DNA of 7,796 nt from Candidatus Poribacteria bacterium (GCA_009845505.1 VXZL01000564.1:1-7796), one strand, 5' to 3'; shown: positions 1-7,522, counted from the first letter of the stretch. The notes: generated from the letters alone by a model not told the origin. Numbers and translations: made by a program.

Positions 1-2509
<2,509 letters not shown>

Positions 2510-2531
2510 CACGTAGATTCGCAGCCACCTC

Positions 2532-3209
2532 TCACTCAGAAGATTTATAGTAAGCACAAGATGTCCGCAAACGACACTCTTGGCAGTTCGGTGTTTTCTT
2601 ATGACACACCCTCGCACCGTGTCCAACGATTAAGGCGTGATATTCGTTGAAGAGATCGACATCATGAGGGAGATTGTCCATAAACAAGGCACGGAGTTTG
2701 TCATAATCGTATCTCCCTTCAACCCACCCCAATCGCGAGAAAAGTCTATAGGTATACGAATCAACGACAAAACTCGGTTTCCCTGCAGCGTAGAGGATAA
2801 TGGTATCTGCTGTTTCGGGACCGACACCGTAGATAGTGAGCAGTTCTTCACGTAATTCGGGGACATCTTGTGTGAACATCACCTGCATAGGACGTTTCTT
2901 AATGTACTCTACAAACGCACGCACCTTCTGCGCCTTCATACGGAAATAACGTGAGGGTCGAAGGAGACGCTCTAACGTCGCTTGGCTAACAGAATCTATC
3001 TCTTCGGGTGTAAAAGCACCCGCTGACCTGAGATTGTCCAATGCTTTTTCGACATTACGCCACGATGTCGCTTGCGTTAAGATCGCCCCGAGTGCTACTT
3101 CAAAAGGTGTATCGGCGGGCCACCACTTACGGTGTCCGTGTTGGGCAAGCAGTTGATTATAGAGTGAATACAGTTTTTCAGTCTGATTCTCTTCGCACAG
3201 AATTTGCAT
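2532..3209 (-). CDS. Endonuclease III-like HhH-GPD DNA glycosylase with [4Fe-4S] cluster (MagIII-like)
   Basis: This 225-residue protein belongs to the endonuclease III superfamily of base-excision repair glycosylases. The helix-hairpin-helix is IYGVGPETAD (126-135), the catalytic aspartate is D150 in VVDSYTYRLFSR, and the C-terminal iron-sulfur loop is complete: C202-x6-C209-x2-C212-x5-C218. The position that holds the catalytic lysine of Nth (GVGRKT) is glutamate E132 here. It should therefore be a monofunctional glycosylase without lyase activity, as in the 3-methyladenine glycosylase III group (HP0602/MagIII type), which shares the WWPADTPFEV...ILTQ opening seen at 29-46. The start ATG at 3209 has GAGGA ten bases upstream, a slightly long spacing. 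It is divergent from the TIM-barrel gene with 37 bases between the starts, and tail to tail with ligA. The substrate (alkylated purines or another lesion) is inferred from the family and not visible. Confidence 0.92.
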   Translation of the reverse strand: MQILCEENQTEKLYSLYNQLLAQHGHRKWWPADTPFEVALGAILTQATSWRNVEKALDNLRSAGAFTPEEIDSVSQATLERLLRPSRYFRMKAQKVRAFVEYIKKRPMQVMFTQDVPELREELLTIYGVGPETADTIILYAAGKPSFVVDSYTYRLFSRLGWVEGRYDYDKLRALFMDNLPHDVDLFNEYHALIVGHGARVCHKKTPNCQECRLRTSCAYYKSSE

Positions 3210-3246
3210 GCGTAGGGTGTCCTCAGTGTTCTAAAAAGGGAAGATT

Positions 3247-4125
3247 ATGGATTTAAGTTTCAGTACGAGCGTTGGTAACGGCGCGTGGAGCCTTGCCGAA
3301 TGCGCAGCGTGGGCAAAAGCCAACGGGTTCGACGCAATCCGTCCCAACGCTACAGGCGTTTTTGAACCCAACGTCATTATACAATCCGACACAGAAGCAG
3401 TCAAGGAAATTCTCAGTGCGAACGACATCTATCTCGCAGCCTTAACATCGCATTGTAACCTACTCGACGATGATACAGAAACACGAGAGAACGCACGCGC
3501 GGCACTCATGCAAGCCGTTGAAGCGACACATATCCTCGGTGCCCCTGTGTTGGTGACGTATGCGGGTAGTCCGGTCAGCTGGCATTTTTATGGGCAGTTC
3601 TCTTCAGAACCGGGAAACCCTGGGGATAGGTCGGTTGAACTCGTCGGACGGTTCAAGGAGATGTGGACCCCTGTTGTCCGCTTCGCCGAAGAGAAAGGTG
3701 TCCAGATTGCCTTAGACTGTGCCGTTCGGATGGGCAATATCGCTTGTAATCCTGAAATGTGGGAACGGATTCTCGACGCAATCCCATCGGATTCCTTAGG
3801 GTTATCCTGTGACCCGTCGCATTGGCTGTGGATGGGGATTTTACCGGCTGAGGACGCTATCCGTATGTTCAACGGCAAATGGTATTATGCCGACGTGAAA
3901 GATTGCGAAATTAGTCCACAAATGAAGTTTCGGCAAGGTATCATTGGGAACTGGTGGTGGCAATACCGTGTGCCCGGACGTGGACAACTGAACTGGGGTA
4001 CGATTACTGGTGCCTTGCAGGAATCGGGTTACGACTATGTGCTTTGCGTTGAAAACGAGGACCGCGGTGCCCCTGGATTAGATGGTTTCGCGCTTGGTGG
4101 TCGGTATCTCCGGCAATTTCTTTAG
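3247..4125 (+). CDS. Sugar phosphate isomerase/epimerase-like protein (xylose isomerase-like TIM barrel)
   Basis: A 292-residue protein of the AP-endonuclease-2/xylose-isomerase-like TIM barrel superfamily (Pfam AP_endonuc_2), which contains metal-dependent sugar epimerases, isomerases and inosose dehydratase-like enzymes. Matching elements are the N-terminal strand and helix (MDLSFSTSVG...AKANGFDAIRP), the strand-4 region VQIALDCAVR (152-161), the strand-5 motif CDPSHW (188-193), the strand-6 motif YYADVKD (213-219), and the C-terminal VLCVENEDRG (265-274), where E269 is the usual metal ligand. Compared with the family pattern Glu-Asp-His-Glu, the first position appears to be D157 and the His position D216, so the metal site may be altered. 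AAGGG at 3236-3240 is a good ribosome binding site at a seven-base spacing. It stands alone, followed by about 730 non-coding bases. Fold assignment is strong; the substrate is unknown. Confidence 0.9.
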   Translation: MDLSFSTSVGNGAWSLAECAAWAKANGFDAIRPNATGVFEPNVIIQSDTEAVKEILSANDIYLAALTSHCNLLDDDTETRENARAALMQAVEATHILGAPVLVTYAGSPVSWHFYGQFSSEPGNPGDRSVELVGRFKEMWTPVVRFAEEKGVQIALDCAVRMGNIACNPEMWERILDAIPSDSLGLSCDPSHWLWMGILPAEDAIRMFNGKWYYADVKDCEISPQMKFRQGIIGNWWWQYRVPGRGQLNWGTITGALQESGYDYVLCVENEDRGAPGLDGFALGGRYLRQFL

Positions 4126-4140
4126 TTATTGGCTGTCGGC

Positions 4141-4168
4141 TTTCAGCGGTCAGTAGTCAGCAATCAGT
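4141..4168 (+). repeat. Four degenerate tandem heptamers NNTCAGY
   Basis: Four consecutive 7-base units read TTTCAGC, GGTCAGT, AGTCAGC and AATCAGT, sharing the core TCAG followed by a pyrimidine. They begin 15 bases after the stop codon of the TIM-barrel gene. This looks like low-complexity spacer repeat rather than a binding array, and no function can be assigned. Confidence 0.6.
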
Positions 4169-4224
4169 ATGCGTCTGTCCTATACGCAGGGCTGTTTAGT
4201 TTTCCAGTAATTTGCCTCTGGAAG

Positions 4225-4269
4225 CCCGAACTTGTTCGGGAAAAGTGCGCTATCCCGAATAAATTCGGG
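4225..4269. repeat. Pair of related perfect hairpins (CCCGAA/TTCGGG)
   Basis: Two 16-base perfect palindromic hairpins lie 13 bases apart. The first has arms CCCGAAC (4225-4231) and GTTCGGG (4234-4240) with a TT loop; the second has arms CCCGAAT (4254-4260) and ATTCGGG (4263-4269) with an AA loop. GAAG (4221-4224) and CTTC (4288-4291) could close an outer stem around both. The loops are too tight for an ideal RNA tetraloop but the arms are exact. The arrangement recalls REP/BIME-type extragenic palindromes; this is analogy, and no partner gene is visible. Confidence 0.7.
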
Positions 4270-4345
4270 CATCCGGAAACGGGAAGGCTTCACATAGGTA
4301 AACTTAACCCTCAAAACCAAATAGCCCTGAACGTTAATCCAAGGT

Positions 4346-4456
4346 CATTCAATTCTCCAATAATTTCGATCTTCTTCTTGAGATCTCTTCGCTATGGAAG
4401 CGAACTCCCGCTCGCGATGCGTTGGGGAAAATGCTCAAAAAACCAATAATTGAATG
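4346..4456. repeat. 9-bp inverted repeat enclosing a small hairpin
   Basis: CATTCAATT at 4346-4354 is exactly inverted as AATTGAATG at 4448-4456, spanning 111 bases. Inside it lies a perfect 6-bp hairpin, TTCGCT (4388-4393) and AGCGAA (4399-4404) with loop ATGGA. It could be a small miniature element, but no target-site duplication is evident and the terminal repeats are short, so chance is possible. Confidence 0.35.
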
Positions 4457-4600
4457 GCGCTGTTTCTGACAATTGACGGTTGGGCATTAGGGGTTAGCAA
4501 GAAAGGGGCGTACAGGTATCTTGGAAAGATGGAAGCATGGGAGGGTGAAAAATTCCTCATACAGAAAAATCTGATAATGTGCAGATTGTTTAAATATAAC

Positions 4601-4629
4601 TTGACAAAATGAATTACACGTGGTATTAT
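4601..4629 (+). promoter_or_regulatory. Strong sigma70-type promoter P1 upstream of the ferredoxin gene
   Basis: A perfect -35 box TTGACA (4601-4606) is separated by exactly 17 bases from TATTAT (4624-4629, 5 of 6 consensus), which is preceded by TGG at 4621-4623 and so also fits an extended -10. Transcription would begin near 4636 and give a leader of about 218 bases before the ferredoxin ATG at 4854. No other gene lies between. Confidence 0.75.
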
Positions 4630-4668
4630 TTATAGTATCCTAATCGCAGCGCAACAAACAGTGGATTT

Positions 4669-4720
4669 TGGCAAAACTTGTAAACTCAAACGAACTCTAA
4701 AAACTGGCGAAACTTGTAAA
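4669..4720 (+). repeat. 16-base direct repeat in the ferredoxin leader
   Basis: TGGCAAAACTTGTAAA (4669-4684) recurs as TGGCGAAACTTGTAAA (4705-4720) with one mismatch and a period of 36 bases. The second copy can also form a small hairpin, since TGGCG (4705-4709) pairs with CGCCA (4725-4729). The repeats lie downstream of P1 and upstream of the second -10 box, where a regulator or structured leader could act. Function unknown. Confidence 0.65.
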
Positions 4721-4780
4721 AAAACGCCATACATGATAATGTTTTTTCTAACGCCTTCATCGAATAGGGATTAACCTCGT

Positions 4781-4810
4781 CTGTCAAATGAAGTTGCCCT
4801 ATTGTATAAT
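4781..4810 (+). promoter_or_regulatory. Possible proximal promoter P2 of the ferredoxin gene
   Basis: A perfect -10 box TATAAT lies at 4805-4810. A weak -35 candidate CTGTCA (4781-4786, 4 of 6) lies 18 bases upstream. The start would be near 4817, leaving a leader of about 37 bases with the ribosome binding site in place. It is weaker than P1 by its -35 box. Confidence 0.5.
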
Positions 4811-4837
4811 ACGGAGGCTTTATTGTAAATCAAGCGG

Positions 4838-4844
4838 AAAGGAG
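4838..4844 (+). promoter_or_regulatory. Ribosome binding site that fixes the ferredoxin start
   Basis: AAAGGAG at 4838-4844 lies nine bases before ATG 4854. The frame is open further upstream to 4788, but that extension has no ribosome binding site and no ferredoxin similarity, and it would overlap the P2 promoter. The start is therefore ATG 4854. Confidence 0.85.
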
Positions 4845-4853
4845 TTTTCTCGC

Positions 4854-5111
4854 ATGACCTATGTGATTTGTGAGCCCTGTATTGAAGTTAAGGACAGCGC
4901 GTGCGTTGATGTCTGCCCAGTGGACTGTATTCACCCGCTACCCGATGCTGATGAGTTTGAGGATGTCGATCAACTTTACATCGACCCGGAAGAGTGCATT
5001 GATTGTGGTGTTTGCGAACCCGAATGTCCGGTCGAAGCGATCTTCATGGAAGAAGATGTCCCGGAGGAATGGGAAGAGTTCATAGATATTAATGCTGAAT
5101 ACTTTGAATAA
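4854..5111 (+). CDS. Small bicluster ferredoxin (7Fe/8Fe type)
   Basis: An acidic 85-residue electron carrier of the bacterial bicluster ferredoxin family. Starting at MTYVI it shows C9, C17 and C21-P in the N-terminal half and C48-x2-C51-x2-C54-x3-C58-P in the second half. In Azotobacter-type 7Fe ferredoxins the position two after the first conserved Cys-Ile is a free cysteine; here it is V12. The pattern C9/C17/C58 therefore fits a [3Fe-4S] cluster and C21/C48/C51/C54 a [4Fe-4S] cluster. C6 and C25 are extra cysteines. The loop between halves (28-42) is slightly long, as in actinobacterial and Thermus-like members. The C-terminal tail is strongly acidic (EEDVPEEWEEF). The gene appears monocistronic, with its own promoter region and a strong terminator after it. 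The redox partner is unknown. Confidence 0.93.
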   Translation: MTYVICEPCIEVKDSACVDVCPVDCIHPLPDADEFEDVDQLYIDPEECIDCGVCEPECPVEAIFMEEDVPEEWEEFIDINAEYFE

Positions 5112-5122
5112 CGGATAGTCCC

Positions 5123-5140
5123 CGCAACCCTTGGGTTGCG
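5123..5140 (+). repeat. Perfect 8-bp hairpin after the ferredoxin stop
   Basis: CGCAACCC (5123-5130) and GGGTTGCG (5133-5140) form a perfect palindrome around TT. There is no T-run after it, so it is not a terminator alone. Its CAACC could instead pair with GGTTG in the left arm of the terminator that follows (5152-5156). Confidence 0.7.
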
Positions 5141-5148
5141 ACATCTTG

Positions 5149-5206
5149 CACGGTTGTTGATTTGTGCGCCTACTTAAGATGCTGCAAATCGGCAACCGTG
5201 TTTTTT
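5149..5206 (+). terminator. Strong intrinsic terminator of the ferredoxin transcript
   Basis: The arms 5149-5164 and 5185-5200 pair over 16 consecutive positions as RNA: CACGGUUG with CAACCGUG, two U-G wobbles, then GAUUUG with CAAAUC. The loop is 20 bases and six T residues (5201-5206) follow immediately. It ends 23 bases before the DUF971 start codon, so it also separates or attenuates that gene. Confidence 0.88.
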
Positions 5207-5229
5207 GTCCTCACTGATTTGGGCGTATT

Positions 5230-5562
5230 ATGCAAAAATTTCAACCTACTCACATTGAAAGAAGTAACGCAAGTTTGAAGATTCAGTGGAAAGATTCGCA
5301 TCATAGTGAGTTGTCCTACTCCGTTCTCCGCCAAAAGTGTCCATGTGCGCGATGCGACGCAACGCGTTCCGGTAAAGACCCTTTTCATATCTTACCGTCT
5401 GATGACTTTTTCAAAAATTTACAGCTTGTAGACATTCAGTTGGTGGGGCGTTATGCGGTGCGGTTGATTTGGAATGATGGACATCGTACCGGAATTTATA
5501 CGTTCCAGTTTTTGCGAGAACTCAGCGAAGATGCTCTGGTAACTGAAGATGATAAGGTATAG
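5230..5562 (+). CDS. DUF971 / GBBH-like N-terminal domain protein
   Basis: A 110-residue single-domain protein of the DUF971 family, the fold found at the N-terminus of gamma-butyrobetaine hydroxylase and in the chloroplast iron-sulfur protein HCF101. Visible family marks are the strand LKIQWKD (16-22), the LRQKCPCARC block (33-42), LVGRYAV (71-77) and NDGHRTGIYTFQFLREL (82-98). C37, C39, C42 and H85 match the four zinc ligands of human BBOX1 (three Cys and one His). Stand-alone members often occur near iron-sulfur assembly genes, and here the neighbour is a ferredoxin, so a role in iron-sulfur handling is plausible but inferred. There is no good ribosome binding site (only GGG at 5221-5223). 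The start is tightly behind the ferredoxin terminator, and no separate promoter is seen. It ends six bases from the convergent YkgJ gene. Confidence 0.9.
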   Translation: MQKFQPTHIERSNASLKIQWKDSHHSELSYSVLRQKCPCARCDATRSGKDPFHILPSDDFFKNLQLVDIQLVGRYAVRLIWNDGHRTGIYTFQFLRELSEDALVTEDDKV

Positions 5563-5568
5563 TGGGTG

Positions 5569-6138
5569 CTATTCGGACAGCAGTCGCAGAACAAGATAGC
5601 AATTAGGTGTCTTCTGCTCAGCCCCTAATTCACTGCTAAGCCTCTTACATTCATTCCAATAACGCGTATAATTGAGGGGTCGGTATCGGCGGCGTTGTGT
5701 AATAAAGGTTTTATGACAACACGCTAATTCATTGCCGTTATGAATCGGATATCCCCAGACCCGACAGATGACTGGACGGTGCTCGTAGACAGCACACACT
5801 CCGCCTATTAGCATCGGACACTGACCTTCAGGCGTGCCTTTTATCACCTCGATTGCTTTCATGCCTGCATCGGGTATGATGTTTTCAACATTGTAGCCGT
5901 GCGTCTCCAATTTTTTGATAGTCCGCTCGGCTTTCCGGCGGACATGCGTGCGAAGCTGGGGAGAAAGCATCCGCAACCCGATCTTCAAGTCCTGAGCTTC
6001 GACCTCACTAATCGCCATTGTTGCTGTATTCTGGCAGCAGGAGAAGCAGTCAGTTGGACACGGTGTGCCCCCCGACGCTTCACGCAAACGTTCAACATCG
6101 CGCTGAATCTCGCTAACAAGTTCACGATAGGCTCCCAT
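5569..6138 (-). CDS. YkgJ-family cysteine-cluster protein (putative zinc/iron-chelating)
   Basis: A 189-residue cytoplasmic protein with the YkgJ-type cysteine cluster (Pfam CxxCxxCC). The N-terminal part has C27-x3-C31-x2-C34-C35 and the second part has C107-PMLIGGVC115, then RPVIC125RVWG, followed by C140-C141. The CPML..G.C.VYE.RP..CR pattern is the family signature. Such proteins are thought to bind zinc or an iron-sulfur cluster; the biochemical role is unknown. It is the second gene of a minus-strand unit: its AGGTG ribosome binding site overlaps the TAG stop of the CSD/Hfq gene, and the gap between stop and ATG is eight bases, which points to translational coupling. It converges on DUF971 with a six-base gap and no terminator visible. 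Confidence 0.88.
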   Translation of the reverse strand: MGAYRELVSEIQRDVERLREASGGTPCPTDCFSCCQNTATMAISEVEAQDLKIGLRMLSPQLRTHVRRKAERTIKKLETHGYNVENIIPDAGMKAIEVIKGTPEGQCPMLIGGVCAVYEHRPVICRVWGYPIHNGNELACCHKTFITQRRRYRPLNYTRYWNECKRLSSELGAEQKTPNCYLVLRLLSE

Positions 6139-6146
6139 AACAACAC

Positions 6147-7100
6147 CTAATTCAAGGAGATCGCGTAAACAGCATGGCGGAAGATAACGACTTTTGCCCC
6201 ATTCGCTAAAATCAGCTTAATCTCATAAGGACTCACCCAGTCTATCGTCCCATGAAAAATCTCTCCCTCTCGGAGTGTGATCTCAATCATAGATTTACTT
6301 CTTCGGGCACTCTGCACTGCCTCGGTATCCAGTTCACAGGTGTCGGCATCAGAAGTTAATTGCGTTAACTGCTGCGCCTTGACATCTTCATCAATATCAA
6401 TAGCTGCCTGAACCCGTTCCGCGTCAACATCCTTATAGCAGTATTTAACATCCGTTTTAGCGACGTGCCGCTCCGTTCCATTGCTATTGAGGGTCAAACG
6501 TGAGAGCGTCATTTCAAGGACCGTTGCGGGAAGTTGAACATCGTCGGGCAATGCGAAAAACATCGGGGTTTCAAAGTTAATCTGTTTGAGGATGTAAAGG
6601 TCTCCGAAGCTGAGCTGTTTTGAAGTTTGTTCTTTCGGATCCTGGGTCGAAGTTTCAGCAGTGTCGAAATCTCTGGGGGAGATTGGCTGGCTCCTCGGTT
6701 TCGCAGTCGGTTTTGAAGTCGCTATAGAGACACTGCGGTCGCGGCGGCTCCGAATCGGCTTTGACCGGGGGGTTTCTTCCCTAAAGGTAGTACGTTCATT
6801 ACTGAGGAATTGGTCTTGATGTTGCCCTGGGAAACCTGAGTAGCCACGCGGAATGATCGCTTTTCCTTGTCTCAGCCATCGGCGTTCTGTGGGAGTGAGC
6901 AACACTTCAACATTCTGGGCGACGAGTCCCTTCTCACCTTCAACAATGTTGTATTTGACCCGTTGCCCGACCCGGAGTTCCTCGTATTCGGGTTGCTTAA
7001 TGGCGGAACTGTGTAAGAAGACATCAGCATCACTGCTATCTTGGGCGATAAATCCGAAACCTTTATCGAAATTGTAGTACTTAATCCGTCCTGTAGGCAT
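6147..7100 (-). CDS. Cold-shock-domain protein with C-terminal Hfq/Sm-like domain
   Basis: A 317-residue predicted RNA-binding fusion. Residues 1-67 are a complete cold-shock domain with RNP1 KGFGFI (13-18) and RNP2 DVFLH (26-30). Residues about 70-165 are a basic, Arg/Ser/Pro-rich and probably disordered linker. Residues 176-222 (ETPMFFALPDDVQLPATV...) have the spacing of a degenerate Sm1-Sm2 unit. Residues 271-317 align well with Hfq: MIEITLREGEIFHGTID for the Sm1 half and VVIFRHAVYAI for the Sm2 half, where RHA stands for the Hfq motif YKHA (R308, H309). Ordinary cold-shock proteins have about 70 residues and Hfq about 70-100, so the length fits a multidomain fusion. AGGAG (7107-7111) six bases before the ATG fixes the start. 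It is the first gene of a unit with the YkgJ gene. The CSD call is firm; the Hfq call rests on visual alignment. Confidence 0.82.
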   Translation of the reverse strand: MPTGRIKYYNFDKGFGFIAQDSSDADVFLHSSAIKQPEYEELRVGQRVKYNIVEGEKGLVAQNVEVLLTPTERRWLRQGKAIIPRGYSGFPGQHQDQFLSNERTTFREETPRSKPIRSRRDRSVSIATSKPTAKPRSQPISPRDFDTAETSTQDPKEQTSKQLSFGDLYILKQINFETPMFFALPDDVQLPATVLEMTLSRLTLNSNGTERHVAKTDVKYCYKDVDAERVQAAIDIDEDVKAQQLTQLTSDADTCELDTEAVQSARRSKSMIEITLREGEIFHGTIDWVSPYEIKLILANGAKVVIFRHAVYAISLN

Positions 7101-7260
7101 TATATGCTCCTGGCGTCTTGTCCATTTTCAGGAAGCTGACGCTAAACATTCACCATTTGCGTTCCTATGTGAGCATTTCTCTTTCATCAAGAAGCTGGCA
7201 CGTCAGCCTCTCTGAATTTATTGTTTTTATTCACACAATAAACCTGCTGTATTATCAAAT
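7101..7260 (-). promoter_or_regulatory. Structured 5' leader of the CSD/Hfq gene
   Basis: On the minus strand, GCTGACG (7207-7201) is the exact complement of CGTCAGC (7141-7135), enclosing 59 bases. The same downstream segment, as GCGTC (7142-7138), can instead pair with GACGC (7117-7113), which sits next to the AGGAG ribosome binding site. The two pairings exclude each other. No clear promoter was found for this gene; TTGATG at 7189-7184 has only a poor -10 partner. Long structured leaders are known for cold-shock genes such as cspA; the switch idea is inference. Confidence 0.4.
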
Positions 7261-7275
7261 TCTTCAGCGTCAAAA

Positions 7276-7295
7276 CCCTATGCTTTAGCGTGGGG
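7276..7295 (+). repeat. 8-4-8 hairpin with TTTA loop (possible IS200/IS605-type end)
   Basis: CCCTATGC (7276-7283) pairs with GCGTGGGG (7288-7295) over all eight positions as plus-strand RNA or single-stranded DNA, allowing two T-G pairs, with loop TTTA. The form resembles the subterminal hairpins of IS200/IS605 elements and the 3' end of TnpB-associated RNAs, in which GC-TTTA-GC hairpins are common. A T6 run lies 12 bases downstream, too far for a classical terminator. No transposase gene is present, so at most this is a remnant. Confidence 0.4.
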
Positions 7296-7314
7296 ATGTA
7301 GACACTGTTTTTTC

Positions 7315-7343
7315 TTGAAGTGATTTGCTAAACCTGCTATAAT
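7315..7343 (+). promoter_or_regulatory. Rightward extended -10 promoter with no ORF behind it
   Basis: TTGAAG (7315-7320) is spaced 17 bases from a perfect TATAAT (7338-7343), and TGC at 7335-7337 makes it an extended -10. Transcription would start near 7350 and run away from the CSD/Hfq gene. No ORF with a ribosome binding site follows, so it would produce a non-coding RNA or belong to a decayed element. Confidence 0.6.
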
Positions 7344-7349
7344 ATTGAG

Positions 7350-7516
7350 CGTAATCGGCATAGGTTGTAGTTGATGCTGTGGTAGATATGCTAAACAAGT
7401 GAGACGACTATGTAAAAGCCTTACACCTCAAAACTTGTTGAAAATCTGCTTGACATACACAGTAGGGAAAGACAGGTCATGCTGAATCCCATTTGAAAAT
7501 GTGTATCAAATTTTTT
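7350..7516 (+). ncRNA. Candidate small RNA, about 165 bases
   Basis: The transcript expected from the promoter at 7315-7343 has several local pairings: GCATA (7358-7362) with TATGC (7387-7391), and AACAAGT-GAG (7394-7403) with CTC (7427-7429) plus ACTTGTT (7433-7439). It ends in a weak stem, ATTTGA (7491-7496) with TCAAAT (7506-7511), followed by five more T residues. It matches no known RNA family that I can recognise; 6S, SRP, RNase P and tmRNA signatures were looked for and not seen. It is a prediction from promoter plus folding only. Confidence 0.3.
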
Positions 7517-7522
7517 CGTAAG

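Larger units (their letters stand above)
4126..4600. other. Non-coding spacer rich in short palindromes and degenerate repeats
   Basis: No convincing gene is present between the TIM-barrel stop and the ferredoxin promoter. An open frame at 4129-4449 translates repeat sequence, has no ribosome binding site and resembles no family, so I treat it as chance. The stretch contains heptamer repeats (4141-4168), two CCCGAA/TTCGGG hairpins (4225-4269), a 6-bp hairpin at 4388-4404, and a 9-bp inverted repeat with arms at 4346-4354 and 4448-4456. None of the hairpins is followed by a T-run, so a clear intrinsic terminator for the upstream gene is not seen. Confidence 0.6.
7239..7343 (+). repeat. Direct repeat TAAACCTGCT, 90 bases apart
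   Basis: TAAACCTGCT occurs at 7239-7248 and again at 7329-7338, exactly 90 bases apart, and the copies flank the hairpin at 7276-7295. The second copy forms part of the extended -10 promoter; the first continues as GTATTAT and is a poorer match. This could be a partial duplication that arose with the element. Confidence 0.4.

Noticed and set aside
4129..4449. Plus-strand open frame of 106 codons after the TIM-barrel gene
   Set aside because: It has no ribosome binding site, runs through tandem heptamers and palindromes, and its translation resembles no protein family.
7276..7313. Hairpin plus T6 as an intrinsic terminator
   Set aside because: The T-run begins 12 bases after the stem, too far for a classical terminator, and no plus-strand gene precedes it.
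7450..7478. TTGACA at 7450-7455 as a second promoter
   Set aside because: No acceptable -10 box is found at 16 to 18 bases spacing.
7350..7516. Known RNA families (6S, SRP RNA, RNase P RNA, tmRNA)
   Set aside because: None of their conserved core sequences could be recognised; only a generic small-RNA candidate is kept.
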